Assembly: GCA_028023455.1 (NCBI GenBank)
Contig: JAQFVV010012400.1
Span: 11,167,748 to 11,231,747 of the forward strand
DNA: 64,000 bases
Direction of reading: 5' to 3'
Source: Epiperipatus broadwayi
Taxonomy: Eukaryota; Onychophora; Udeonychophora; Euonychophora; Peripatidae
The position numbers and the translations under genes are program-made. The stretch's first letter is position 1, and the number at the start of each line of letters is the position of its first letter. The notes beneath the pieces are model-generated. The model was given only the letters and a program-made list of their open reading frames with translations. It was not told the origin of the DNA and ran no database searches. Of the stretch, positions 13,601 to 28,600 are shown piece by piece.

Positions 13601-16600
13601 ACGCGCACATTCTTGAGGTTACAGCCTTAGAAAATATTACTTAATACTTTTTGTAATAAACAAATCGTACCTGATGTTGTAAATCCATGAAAAGTTAAAT
13701 TGCTGATAAATAGTAATCAAAAGATGGGTATTTTGTAAGTCATTAAAACCAATTCAGAAAATTTTAGTACACACACTGTAGGTAAAATATATCAGGTATA
13801 TAATTTTAAAAAAATTACCTATGAACAGAGAAGAGAGAAGGCGGAGGCTGTAAATTTTTTAACCGTACTCCTTCCAATACTGCTACATCTCGAAGAAGAT
13901 TTAATGCATTCTTTTTATTAAATATATATATAAAATTATAGAAACATTAAATCAAAAGATTAAAAAATATATAGTTATATAAAACTTTGCAAACTTTGAT
14001 TTCAAATGTTATCTATCATTTCCCTCACAAATAAGAGAAAGCATGATTGACCCTAGGACTTTCCAATTCATTACTTTGCTTTATACCCAAGAAAATAGCC
14101 AGTGAAACAAAACTTCCCTTCTACCCGTCCAATAATCTCAAAGGATCTACTGAAATGGGGAAAAAAGATCGAGAAATGAATAAAAATAAAAGAATTAAAA
14201 ACCTACATTTATAAATACAGTAGTAAAATTTAAAAAAATGACTTTTCTTTCTTGCTTGCTATTTTAATAAAAAAAAATAAGTAAATGTCTTTAATGCTTT
14301 TGAGCTGCAAGATATGTTCAGTGACATTAGCTGCTGGCTGGTCAATCATTTCAAATGCTTGATTGACCCAGGAATTAAAAACAAGAAACTACCATCAATT
14401 ATTATGACTTCCAACCGTGAAATGTCCTAAAGGTCAAGAGTGACATCAGACAGAAACATTTCTATTAACTTTACATAAACACAGGTACTTTTTTTTTTTT
14501 ATAAAAAAAAAACAACACAATGTTTATGGTTTATATATATACTTTTATATGGCATTTTCTGAATGTAATCGATGATTATTGACATATTTAGTTTTTCTTT
14601 ATTAAATCATTGAAACTATTAACATTTATAAGAGAAAAATAAATTGAAAAATGTTTTATTTTAAATCTTTTTTTAATTAAAAAAAAAAAAATTAAAATTT
14701 GTCAGAAATCAGAATATTTTGGGTTTATTTTTTAAAAAAAAAAAGATCAAAGACAACTTTTTGCACAATAAATAATCGAATGGTTTTAAGGCGCGAAAGT
14801 TGGTATGAAGTTCGAACAAGTAAATGTCATAGAATTGGACTACTTTCTATGGATTTTGAGTAAGTTTGAAAAATATCCAGCTAATATCAAATAAAATCTA
14901 TCTAATAACCACTATTATTTTCAGTAATTATTAACCCATGGCAAAATGTGAAAATCTCTCAGAATTTAATTCAATTTCTCTTATCCATATTTTTTTTTCT
15001 CCATATCATTTCAATAATAATATACATAAATCTAGAATATTAATCATTTTTCTTAGTCATTCATTGGACTAGAGATTATATCCACTTAATGAGTAATATT
15101 TCTGTAGTGTAATTTCCACTACACCACTCTCATGCCATTATAGGGACTGGTTTCTATCTATTTTTAACATCTTTGGCCATATGTTTTGATTCCACTCCTC
15201 CACAACGTGTGATAAATGTATAGAAAGCAGTCCCTTACATGTGTGAATGGTGTAATGAATAATAACACTACATAAATGTAGAATATTTTAAAATGGATCC
15301 TAAGAAAAAATACGAGAAGTATGGATCAAATAAGAAAATTTTCTGGTGAGCTATGGATCAGAAAAACTGAATTAAAATTGGAGTGACCATTTGACAGTGG
15401 ATCGATAATGGCTACAAATGATGATGATGATCTTTTTTAACAAGTGATACCATTTAATTAAAAAAACAAACATGAAGATGCAGAACTATTACTGCCACAT
15501 TATTCCACAACTTGAATTGAATGCCTGATATGGAATCAGCAAACTACTTTCCAACACATTACTTAATATAGTGACTATCACCCAGTGCTATAGCAGTAGT
15601 TAAAGTTTTTAAAATTTTGAATATGAATATACATTCATAAGGCATATATGTAATGCTACCAGCTCACATATCAGGTATTCTTTGTTGTGTGAGAAAGTGG
15701 TAAGAATAAGTGAATGATTTTATTATTCAAGAATTCATACAAAGTTCAAATGCTAGAAATGCAAAACAAGAATCGATCCAAGGACTGTATGCTCCAGAAT
15801 CTGAAACTTTACCACTGTACTAAATTACATTGGGAGGGGGGAAGGTCTACAGCACTCAAGAGTTTCCAGTTGGTCATTTATGTAAATACTAACAACCTAA
15901 CATTACATATATTTGGTCATTACAGTACAGTGTGTTTAACATAGTATAAAAGTAGCTTCAAAAAGTCTTATTGAACATTAATAGTATTAGTACAAAAAGG
16001 GCTAAAATATTTAAATTAAAACCAATCCTTTTAAATAATTAATAAACATATACGTACACAGATATGACAAAATTTAAAGATCATTAATTAGAATGAAGTT
16101 AGATAAAGTAATAGTAGTTGCAACATAATACTGATTAGCTCCTAATATATAGTAAAAACACTTTTAGAAGCTAGATTAATTTAAATTAATAAAAATTAGC
16201 CATCTATTTTAAGACAATTAATTGCTCTTCTGTTTAAATCCTAGTATAGATGGATGATAGTAGTAAGTTGTAGAATGTGTGGAACAGCCAATGGCAGTTC
16301 TCTTAATTGAACTAACAGTAAGATCTATTCTGTTGTTTTGTATTAGTTTTCATAACTGTTTCTATGAATATAGTTTAACTTTGGATATCTGAAATTCTTT
16401 ATTAACTATAAACAATCCCAGATGTAAGTATGCATAACAGAGTAATAATATAGCTAAGATGACTGATATACTTCTCTATGATGTTAGTTTTTGGTATATA
16501 AAGATGAAATGCATGAATAAATAAGTTTATTAGAAATAGTAAACAGTAGATAAAAAAAAAAAAAAAATCAATTTATTTGAAAAAATCAAATGAGAAATAA

Positions 16601-19600
16601 GAACATCATTCTCTAATTCAAAATTCTAAAAATAATAGTATGAATATAAAAGATGGTTAAAGCATTAACTGAAATAACTGAGAGCCATTAAGTCTGCCTT
16701 CACAGAAATTAAAAAATAAAAGACTAAAAATTCTAAGGGTTTTAAATCAAGTTAATTTGTTAAAAAAAAAAAAATCTAACTTCATTAGGACTTTAATTAG
16801 ATTAGTACCACTGGTCAAGAATACTCCAGAAAAAGAATAAAAGATGAGATGATATAAAAGAAGAGGACAAGAACAGCATGGGGAAGAAGAGAAAAAGAAA
16901 CTTGTGTAAGTCAACTCAAAAAGCAGTAACATAAAATAGCAAGGGAGTTCAAGACCAAGATAATTGATGCCTGGAAGTCAAACCAGCCAATCAGAACTTT
17001 TACAGATCATATAGACTTTACGACCTTTTTAATAAGCTCTTCTGACATTAGTAAAGTATATATTGGTCCAAATAAATATAAGTAATCTCATGGTGCTGAA
17101 GAATTAATATAAAAAAATAATCAAATGATTTATTGCTTAAGAATTCATTAAAAAGTCTGTGCATTACAAATGAAAAAGCCAGGCCATGATCCATGGAGTT
17201 TGAACATCAGAATTTACCATTATAACATCCACCAAACCACACACAATGTGTGAATCTTATATCCCAATGTAAAATCTTATAGCCTGGTATGATTCATATA
17301 TTCTGAAGTGTATGTACATGTAATATTATTGATTGGTTAAATAACCAAATTCTTCTTCTGCTGCTGATTTTTAAATTCTCTTCCTAGTTATTATCTCACA
17401 AACTGATATATCTTTTTACAGAGATACATAAAAATATATATTGTTAGCTTGATTTCCTTAAACTGGAATGATTTTAGATCAGTATTTTATATGTAGTTAA
17501 GCCAGTAATGTGAGTTTTGATTAGATGGAATTTCTATTAGTCATGATTTTATATGAGGAATAGTTAATATTTAGTTAAGTAAAGGGCAAGAGATGGAATG
17601 AAAGTTGTAAGAACTGTTGTAAAGAGGCACTTAAAAAGTTCATAAATTGAAAGGAAAGAATATTATTAAAGAAGTTGTAGATGAAGCAGAAGATTTACAA
17701 ATTTAAGTATTCTGCTTGGAAAAAAATGAATAGGTCTGGAAAATGTTTATCCTTGTTGTGTCTAATAGTTATTCAAATAAAATGCTAAGTGTGTGATGTT
17801 TTGGAAAATATTAAATTAATAATACTGCAAAAATGATGGGAGGATTATAACTGATTTACTGATAATAAATATGGAAATGCTTACAAATAATAAGAATGAA
17901 CATAAAAACAATAAACAGTTTGAGATAAAAATAGACAATCAAAACTAAAGGTAAGAATATAAGTGAAAAGAATAAAAATTTATTTAAGTAATATACTTGA
18001 TAAATATTAAGTTACTAATGTTTCAAGTGATTTAGTGTGGGATTGTAACTGGTTCATTGATGATACATACGCCAATGCTTTCAAATAGTTAGAGTGAACA
18101 TAACAAGAGTAAACAGTTTGAAATGAAAATAATCACAATCAAAACTAAAGTTATGAATATAAATGAAAATAATAAAAGTTATTTAAGAAGTGATACTTAG
18201 AAAAATGTTTACATAGAAAATCTTAGATCAGGTTAGCTAAGAAATTGATAGTGGAAGAAACTTTTTTAAAAAGAAAATAAAGAAATAAAATTAATTTATG
18301 ATTATTGAAGCGCAGGGATTAAAAAATAGATTGAGAATTTTGCTTAGAATATTGGAGAAACTTGGTTAATAAGGAAGAAGAAAACAAGAATATAAAATTT
18401 TGAGGTGTAGGTTTAAAAGAAATTAAAAAAAAGATAAATTAGATAGATGAGACAGTCGATGTTTTATAAAAAGAGCTGTAAAAATGAATTGCCTTTTATT
18501 ATGAAAATTAAGAAAAAGAATGGAAATAAAAAGCATCTGCTTAGGGATGATGATGATAATGTGAGATTGTAAAAAACTTGATTAAAATCTTTTTTAAAAA
18601 AAAAAACGTATTTTATTTATTTTTTTAATAAAAAAAAGCATAATCTTGAAAAATATTCATTTATTTAAATTAAGAAATTATTAATATCATAAATTTCAAA
18701 TAAATGTGTAAAATTCTACAATCGTTATTTCATTTAAATGATTTATCACATATGAAAAATCTCATTAAAAAATTATCACCAAAATGATTTCAAATAACAA
18801 ATTAAACAATTAAAAAACAAATTAGAAATGAAAACAACAAAAAATATATTACAAACTTTCGAAATAAAAATCTACAGATTTCAAGTCATAAAACTAATCC
18901 CATTTACATGTACACAATGGTTTAATTAATGGAAGAATAAAAGAAAAATGTCTATATTTCATTTATATTTGCTGCCCAAAGCAAATTATCATAAGAAAAA
19001 AAAACGTGTAGGACTCGTAATGACAACTTCATAGAAAATAAATAATACTAAAACAAAACTTAATTACAACATCTTTAGACACAAGGTCTTTTGTTATGAT
19101 TTTATATTTAATTAATCAAAACATAGATATTTGATTTATCTCATAATGTAACTTGATATGGATAACGTTTTAGAATGTTGAAACAGAAAAAATAATTTTA
19201 ATGATGAAAAATAATTTAAATAATAATTCAATATATATATATAAAATAGGTAAGTAAAAACAACTTTGATAACCCACTACAGAAAAGATATTTCCAGCAA
19301 CTATCCAAAACAAAACCTATTATCATATTAATTAAATTTTACTAAATTAGCATTTCCCCAATTAAAGAACTTTTTTTGAAGATTCTGAAAAAGCTACTGG
19401 GTCTCTGGCTAAACAAGACAATGAAAGAAAAATTAAAAAAAAAAAAGTCTGAATATAAAACGCTATCAGCAACAGTAAAATTATGAACTGAATATTGCTT
19501 TACAGAAGAGATCATTTATATATGAATTTAAAAACCACACAATATATCATTACATATCAACAATAATAGTACATACTGTATATTATAAAAATAATACAGA

Positions 19601-22600
19601 AAAGCTTCTGGTGGAAAATATTTTTTGCCCTTATCAATGTGATGTAATAAATTTTAAAGCTTCAATTTACATTGCATACTTAGAGGGACATTTATATATA
19701 TAATATATATAATTATATTCATTCTCCATTCCATCTCAAACAACCGATACACATGTCCACATAATTGTGAAAAAGATTGGGGATCATTTATCTTTTTTAC
19801 ATGTGTGTGGTCATATGTATCAGTTGTTTGAGATGGAGTGGAGATGAATATAGACTGAAAATCCTTTCAAATTCCTCTATTTACTATAGTAAATATTCAG
19901 TATACTGAATAAATAGGTTAATTACATAAAACCAATGATGATGATGATGATGATAAAATGATTCAAATACTTTAAATATAATATGGTCAAAAAAAATTTC
20001 CCCTCTTTTTCTCACTTTTCCCCTATTTTTTTCCTTTACTCCTTTTTCCAATTAAACAATTTTTAATAATCATATAAAATATATAGAGTAAAACAAAACC
20101 AAAGTAAATATATATTATATAATTTTCCACTCATTTTTAATTAGTCAATTATTAGTTAAACTAATTGATGTTTATATATATTCATGCAGTTATGTTTATT
20201 GTAGTTAATATAATTAGTTTCATATATTTTCCTTCTGTTAGGTTTTTTAATAGAATCTAAAAATATATCAGCATTTATGGAATAGATTTTTGATAAAACT
20301 CCATCCAATTTAATATAAAAATATCTAATAATCAGATACAAAAAAAAAAGATGGGATATCTAAAATAGAATTCATAATAGAACCAAATTTACTCAAAATA
20401 TAAGTGAAAAAATTCTATATCTTCATTAGAATCAATAATCCATTCTAGTTATCCTATTCAAAAACAACTATGGCAAGCATGAATAATCAAGACAGTAGTG
20501 GTAGGGCTGCATAAAAATTAGCATAATAGTTTCTGAATAGTGACCTTATCTATCAATGCATCCACATATCCAAAAATAATTTTTTTTCTTTTATATTGCT
20601 TCAGCTAATAAATGCACTAAGTAATGAATTCAAGTCATTTTGCTTGTATAATTGTATAGATTTGATACTAATTTAATGTCTTCGGTTACATACTAACAAT
20701 AGGTTTCTTTGATTTATTAACAAAGGATGCACATACAAAGCATTGCTTGACACTACAATTATTCTTATCAATAGGAACAATAATCCACTTTATTTACACA
20801 ATTTAAGTTTACAATGTATGGCTCTGGAGTGTAACAGAATGGATTACTACAATTCAATGGAAGAGTCATGTAAATTCTACTATACAGAATACAAACTGAA
20901 AACCAAAATTACAATTACTTATAATCACACAATTTTTTCTCATGTACCAGCCCATGATTCACTCATTATATAAGATGAGTAATTCTCAAATTGATGATAA
21001 TATAGGTCAAAATAATAAATTATGCCAATTTCTATATTGGCAAGTAAAAGTGAAAATTTTTATGCCAATTTCTATTTCGGCAAGTAAAAGTGAAAATTTT
21101 TAAAAATTTGCAAATAGAGATTTTTAGATATTTGCAATGCTGCAATTCCACTGTAAAAATTTCATCATAAAACTACACAATAATAAATTTCTGCTTACCA
21201 TAAGTATTGCATTAGAAGCATTAGTACCATTATAGTCAATTTTAAACCAGAGCCCTCTACTGTAAACTTTAATACTAATGAACACTAACCAGTGGAAAAT
21301 AATAGAGAATTTCTCTCTGCTCTAGGAAGCATACAAACAAGCAGATGAAAAAAGTAATGTAATGTTGTTGTTAGGAATACACAGTGATATTAAATTCTAA
21401 CTCTCAGACTAGTTTCCAGATAGGCCTTCAGAGAAGAAAAGAATTACATTCTTAATATATGCCAATCATTTTAGCTCCTTTATATAAGTTAAAAACTGCT
21501 GGTCTATATAACTTTACAATCAAATTAGATCAGGATTTTTAAATCTCAAGTTATTATTTTAGTATTTAAAAAGTTAAAATTTATTGATAGGTATGTAACA
21601 GCTCCTCAGTGAAGGTAGCCAATAACCAGTAATAACTCTGTGAGAATAAAACTATAACACTAATGTTTAGATTCCTTTGGTAAGTAAATAATAGGAGAAC
21701 ACAATAGGAATATATTTTAATGATATTAAATAATGGGTCAACTAATTCACAACAGTTTAGAAATCTTATAAATATCCAAAAGTTAAGTTCCCAGCTTAGC
21801 TATTATTCTAAGGAGTATTGCTATAATAATGTCTTAAAAAAAAAAAAAAAAGTTAAATCCTTTAGTGAAAAGTCTCAAATTGTAAGAATGCTACAGAAAT
21901 GACTGGAAAATTTTTGATTACAAGTGGCAAGACTTTTAAACAAATGAATTAAAATTGATGAGGAAGCTCTAAAATAGATATTAAAATAAATTGTGTTATG
22001 AGGATAATAAGCAATGCCTGATTATGATGAATATTACTTGGTCATAGTACTCTGCTTATTAGTGTATTATACTCTACCTTCCTTTGGGCTATGAAAATTA
22101 ATATATATAAAAATATTATAATATTTAATTACTTAAACTACCTTTAATACTACATAATTCTTGAATTTTATCTTCTCAGTAATAATTGTTTAAGCAAACA
22201 AAAAAACAAATACAAATATAATTTCGATTTATTTAAAATAAAACTAGTAGTAATGAAAAAAATAATAAATTTTTATAACTTTCTTCAAAACTATAAAACG
22301 AAAAATCAATTAATTCTTTATTATTTTTTCCTCTCAATCAACTTTGCAAAAATCATCAGCCTGAACACCAGAAGTGTAAAGAAAACGATTAATTTCATTC
22401 TGAAAATAATAATAATAATAATGATTTTACACTTTTAGAAGCAGTAATTCATTCCCTTTACATTATTCCTAAATGCAATAGATGGCTCTGGGGTAGAATA
22501 AATACAGTGAATTACAATTCTTAAAAAAGTATAAGTTAAATGTAAGCAAAAAAAAAAAAAAATGTCAAGAGGAATTTTGTTAATAAAATAATTTTGGAAT

Positions 22601-25600
22601 AATTAAAAAGTATAAATAAATAAATAAAGTGAATTACTTTCTGAGTCAATTTTAAATTTTTTTGAAGCTTGTCTACCATATCGACTTGCTCATCTAGAGT
22701 ACATCTAAATAAATAAAAATAGGATGAGAAATTGTATCAGATATTGACTGAAGTCAAAAAATGCCTTTGGATGATCCAATTTCTATAGAAAAATATAAAT
22801 GATTTATATAACAAAATATTTTTTTTTTTTAATAAGTAATTGTAATTATGTACATGTTAAATCCTGTAATTTGAAATATTCAGGGAATAATAATTGATCA
22901 GTTATTATAATAATAATATTTATTCTTCTATCTACTTGCATCATAAATATAAAATATATATTTCCTTACATCATTGTAAATGATAAATATTTATTTTTGT
23001 CAAGAGTTGTTAGCCGAGAGGTCATCGCAACCGTCTTGCAAGCAAGTAGTTGGTTGCAGACGGTTGTGGGTTCGCGTCGCTATAACATATGAAATTTATA
23101 TATATTTTTAATTCAGAAAAAGATTATGATTGTTTTTTTCTACATTCTATGATTTATTATCTGAAAAATAAAAAACTTGAGTAAATAATTAATTATCAAT
23201 TCCATTTAAATCTTGAATAAATTTCTTCTCTATTACACTTTATATATTACTCTTGTATAAAAATCAAATTACTTGGATAATACTCTGTATATATTCAGAT
23301 ATATATATATTGAGATGGTTATGTGTCTCATGGCATTCAACATAGTAATGTGTGCATGTATATAGATAAAATTAAAAGAAAAAGTAGAAATAAACATAAA
23401 CAAAAATTAATAATTTTTAACAGATGTTATTTTTGGAATATTTTAAATGTGTACATGTATGTATATTGGAACAAACTACAATTAGCAGTTAGACTAGACA
23501 TTTAAAAATGTTTGAGTTTCTCCATCATAAACAATAGCAGACTTTCTATTTAAATACTGTGATTGCATAATCAGTTGGTTTTAAAACTTGAATATATTCT
23601 CAATCAAGTTTATATATATAGTAATAGTTAATTACCGTTATATATATATATTTTTAATCAACGGACATTTTATTTGTATTATATATATATACACACACAT
23701 AAAGCTAAAAATATTGAAATATATTCGAATGAATTGTTAAATGTTGGCTACAATTATATATATATAATGTTGTTAAAAATTTTAATATGAAATATAAGAA
23801 TAAAAATATTAATAATAATTTTAATTCTCCTGCTAATAAAAAAATATGAATAACTACCATATATTTAAAATTTATCAAGTAAATTTTATAAGGAAAATTT
23901 ATAAAGGTATATGTGACATTGCATTTTATCACCTCCTACATTAAACACATTAATAAATAACTCTAAAGATAAAACCTCATTTATAAATAAAAATTGCATC
24001 ATTTATAAATGGATATGTAGACGTGGTAGTGGAATATAGGGGAATGAGATGCATGTTGAAAAAAGAACTAAAGAGCACTTATTGTTATTAAAAAGGGTTC
24101 AAAAAAATGAAACAAAATTGCAAAGTAAATATTAATGTTTCAGCTTTCGTTTTTTACGACCATAATAACTATATATTTATGGTTTTAACTTCAATTATAA
24201 TAATGTAAAAATATTGCAAATTGAAAAAAGTAACAACAAAAGAAAAATAAAGAAAGCTATGCTAATATACAAATACAAACAAGACTTAATTAACAGACAG
24301 GCAGCAAACATTAAGATCACAGAATTGTGAGAAGGTTAGCCTTTCAAAGTGTTAGTCGACAAAGACTATGAGGATAGACGAAAACTTTCCTAAGTGGATA
24401 AAATTTTTAAAGTTATACTTTACATATATCTAATTACTGTATTTATAAATATTCAATTATAAGATTACATACACACACATATATATACACACAGTACAAA
24501 ATCTTTTCATGTAATATTAATCACACTAAAACATTGAATTTTTGTACTTTAGGGAATATATATGTAACCAATCAAATTAATTCATCACGTTACTGAACCA
24601 TGTTCCATATTGAATACATAATTATTCTTGGGTGGAAGATAAAACAAAAAAAGGTTCCACAAAAACTGGCGTCTTTTAATCATTTACTAGGCTGGCAAGA
24701 AATGACTTTTTTTTGGGTGTTTCCCTATAAGATATGCTGGAGAGGCTTATGGATTAGGAGATAAAGAATACATTTTATTTTTTATCTTACCAATTTTCAT
24801 TAGTGTGACAACATACAAGAAAAATAAATGCTTCCATGATGATTACTGTCAGAAAAACTATCAGTAGTCATTGTAGTGACTACTGACAATTCCAGGCCCC
24901 TTCTATCATATGTATTTCTATTTTTTTTAAAAACATGTGAGAGCAATCTATTAATCCACTAAGATGCAAGTTGTATAATAATTCTAGGCAACACTCTTCA
25001 GTATAACATAAATAGGAAATATGTACTTCACATAACAGATCTCACTATGAATGAATTTTGTTATGTATTTGCAAAACAAGCTATTAAAATATCAATAAAT
25101 TTACAAATCCAATAAGCTAAAATTAAGTCTTTATTGATATGACAAACAAACAATATGTCCCCTAATGATACAAAACTTTTAACTGCACAAGTTAAAAATG
25201 ATGCCTTTTTTTTATTAACTATAGTGATCCTTAACTAGAGATCGCTATTACTTGCTATGTCTCATAAATTTATAACGAACAATCAATATATGTTTCTACT
25301 TTACCATTTGGTAATAAATCCTCGGAGAGCCTTGTCAGGCATATATAAAATATTAATAAGATCACGATGATCAGTATAGAGTTCTAACCAGCTCAGTAAT
25401 CTTCAGATAACTGGTGCCTGGGATCAGTATCCCCACAATGTCATGTGGCCAATTCTCCGTTATATATCTTTTCTGCTAACTGGCTGATGATGGAATAAAC
25501 ACAATTTATTCCACACACTTGCAAAAATGAAGAATTTCTTGTCCCTTTTTTTTCCGACTCTTTATATATCTAAATTTCTTCTTATCTTCTCATTAATTAA

Positions 25601-28600
25601 ATTCTGCATTTACAGATTCAATTGTAATTTATTCAGACAGCCTACTCATTTCCTGTCTTATTAATTCAAGTTATTTTTCCTCAACTTCTTATTTTGTTAA
25701 TCACAGATTTAATCAACTCATTTTTCTCTTTATCATTTCGAAACAAAAAAAAAAAAACCCTGCAATTAATTATTTCTATTTATATAATCACCACTATATA
25801 TTTATTATCATTTAACCTAAGTCATCCTTCTCCCCCAAATTCTTATTTCTTATCTTTTCTTCAGGAGTGCTTTTTTTTCCCTTTTAAAATTTCAACTTTC
25901 TCGTTTCCAGTACTTCAAATTATATTGTAACATTTATTCACTCTTTTATATAAATATAACAAATTTACATTAAATTTTTAATGTGTGTTTTGCTACTTCT
26001 ATAATTTTACTGAGAACCCATCAACGATATCCATCAAAAATTAATAATAAATTATCCACTTTTTTATTATAGAAAATTTAATTAGCATGATACCAACTCC
26101 CAGATCCAAAGCTTCTCATTAATGAAAGCCATAAACTAAAAATTAATTTGGAGATATTGGATAGGACAGATAAGAATTCATTAAAGATTATCATGTGTCA
26201 ACTATTAATTACAAAAGCTAACATTAGGTGGCATTACCATGGTGAGAGAAAAAAATGCTCCTGATAAAATTTAACTCACAATTAATCTATATTAGATCAT
26301 TATGACCTTTCAATTCCCGTTCCAAAATCAAGTGTATTAATACTAAATACTGATGACAATTAGAAGGCAGTGCTTGCAATATAACTTCTACAGTGGGTTA
26401 GAAAGCTCATCACTACTATAGATTAAGCTGTAAATATCATAAGACCTGTAATTTTGCAATATTATACCCATCTCCACTGGATGAAAACTTATTGAGTTAG
26501 TTTATAAACAAGATCACTAAAAAAATGTGATTACAATTAACCAGACACACATGACTGTAGAAGCAAGTTAAGCCTTGGTTTAAAACCTTTGGGTATTTAA
26601 AATTTCCAAGTTTTAAATTTAAATAACATGAGTAAGATAATTAATGGATGGCTGCGTGTAGCACAATACTTTTTGCTAAAGAGAAACGAATAGGTCAATT
26701 ACTGATCATAAAAACCTGTTTGAACTGCCATTTTACAGAAGCAATATCTACAATTGATTTTTATCAATCTACTTTGAAACTATCTATGTAAACATATGCA
26801 ATGAATGACTGTCAATACTATCTGGTATCCACAGATAATTCAAGCTTATAAAGATGAGTTTAGTGTAAAGTGGATTGCTTCTAGTGATCCAGACGATAAA
26901 TGAAAGTTAGGAAAATCTTATGACAATTTATTTTTGATGCTTTTCTAAAAAATAGTAATTGAAAGAGAAATATTTATTACTGATTAATGCTTTTTCATAA
27001 TGTAATATGTGGAATATTAAAAAGAATTTCCATGCAAATAATATTGTAAAAAATTAATAACAATCAAGATATATCAGAAAATGAAGTGGAAAAGCAATAA
27101 AGTTTTTTTTTTTTTTTTAAATCATACATTTTAATAAATAAAACAAGTTTATTTAAATTTATTTAAGTTTTCAAAATATATATTTAATCCAATTAAAATT
27201 CTAATTAGTTTAAAGTGTTGTACAATTTGTATGACTTAATTAGTCAATCATTATTCCAAAAAAACAAAAAAACAAGAGTGGGTCAGTTATAAAAAGAGAA
27301 GCAATGGGAGAGAAAATTTCAAGATTGTTAGAGTAACTTCCAGTCTTGTGGAATAGAAAGTATTCAGAAGTGGTTGAAGAAGGCATTGAAAAACACCATG
27401 GCTTAATTAACTCAAAAGGAGAATAAGCCAATTAGGAACTAAAGCATGATGTACTGATCTTATTACAATATAATATGCCTGTAGGTCATAATAAATGAAT
27501 TAAGGTATAAAATTAAGTTTAGAATCTGAAACATTATATATATTTATAATCAATCTATTAAACAATTATGTCTATTACTCCTACTATTATTTATTTAGTA
27601 TTTAATTCAGATTCTCATATAAATATTTAAGTTAGTCTTAAATAATTATGAAGTAAAAATATCACACTCAGTTTTATTAATATTATTTTTACTTACAATC
27701 ATCAATTAACATTATATTTAAGCATGTAAAAATCAGCTAAATTTTACAATTTGTAATCAAGTTAAATTTTTTTTAAATGATTGAGTATATAAATGTCTGT
27801 TTGCATTATACATGCATCATAGATACATTTTAAAGAACTTTCTTACCTTAATAAAACATTTAATGTCCTTCCTGTAGTTAAGTATTTTCCCAAAGAATTA
27901 AGAACACGATCACCAACAACAAATGATAGGTTTAATTTTCCTTTTTTGCCCTTCTCAATTCCAATCAATTTAATTACCTAAAAATAAATTAGCTTTTACT
28001 TTGACTGCTTTACATGCAATTAACATATGCACTGCAATTAAAAAAATATATAAATACAATCCAGTGTATTAGTATTAGCAGTAATTCCCTATTTATTTCA
28101 GCCACTGGATAACTGTCAATTATATAAATAGCCAGAACTATTCTGAAGATTTGGATATTGAACTACCATCTCAATTAATTACTCAAGCTTGTATTAGATG
28201 GCTCTAATTGAATTATATACACCCGGGTCTCGTTTTATGCGGATTATTTTAATGCGATTTTGAAGTTATGCGATTCATGTTTCTTCTTATCTTTCATATT
28301 TCACTATATTTATTAGATATCAAGAAATTTAAATTATTAATAACTTATTTTGACTTGAAATTTTTTTTTTCAAAAATATAACATTATATTAGCAGCTAAC
28401 GTGAATATGACCTGAAGCTGTATTTAGAATCTTAGCTTCTATGTAAATAACCTATTTATACTAATGAGTAAATAATAATAATAGATTTATACGTACGTTT
28501 AAAAATATCGCAATAAATATTCAAAAATTTTAAACTTTTAAAACATATTTTGTTAGATATAACAGAAATATTTTTTTAGATTTTTAAAATAAATAATAAC

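Larger units (their letters stand above)
4669..13818 (-). other. intron f/g, 9.15 kb
   Basis: Bounded by GTAATT at 13818 and CAG at 4669, read on the minus strand. From 4.7 to 11.6 kb I see only very AT-rich sequence, with no coding, RNA or clear repeat signal. A hairpin MITE lies at 11681-11947, a short exon-like string at 12007-12072, a mariner-type transposase relic at 12720-12910, and a noticeably less AT-rich patch at 13370-13640 that I could not assign. Confidence 0.85.
13911..22637 (-). other. intron e/f, 8.73 kb
   Basis: Bounded by GTAATT at 22637 and AAG at 13911. It contains a foldback-family copy at 15048-15295, a diverged tandem duplication at 17.84-18.20 kb, a small hairpin MITE at 19705-19860, short ATG/GAT microsatellites near 15.42 and 19.94 kb, and a 42-bp tandem duplication at 21.02-21.11 kb. 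No nested gene is visible. Confidence 0.85.
22705..27846 (-). other. intron d/e, 5.14 kb
   Basis: Bounded by GTAAGA at 27846 and TAG at 22705. It contains a tRNA-like sequence with a strong internal hairpin at 23003-23086 and a degraded member of the 61-kb repeat family at 26094-26180. A moderately GC-richer block at 25320-25520 could not be assigned. The rest is AT-rich filler. Confidence 0.85.

Noticed and set aside
16747-16932. Minus-strand ORF rich in Ser, Phe and Leu as a membrane peptide
   Set aside because: Low-complexity translation of AT-rich and purine-rich DNA, with no splice context or family match.
17836-18200. CRISPR-like or regularly spaced array
   Set aside because: Only two diverged units without spacers, in a eukaryotic intron.
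23003-23086. Functional tRNA gene
   Set aside because: The T stem and acceptor pairing are irregular and no anticodon arm of standard size forms.
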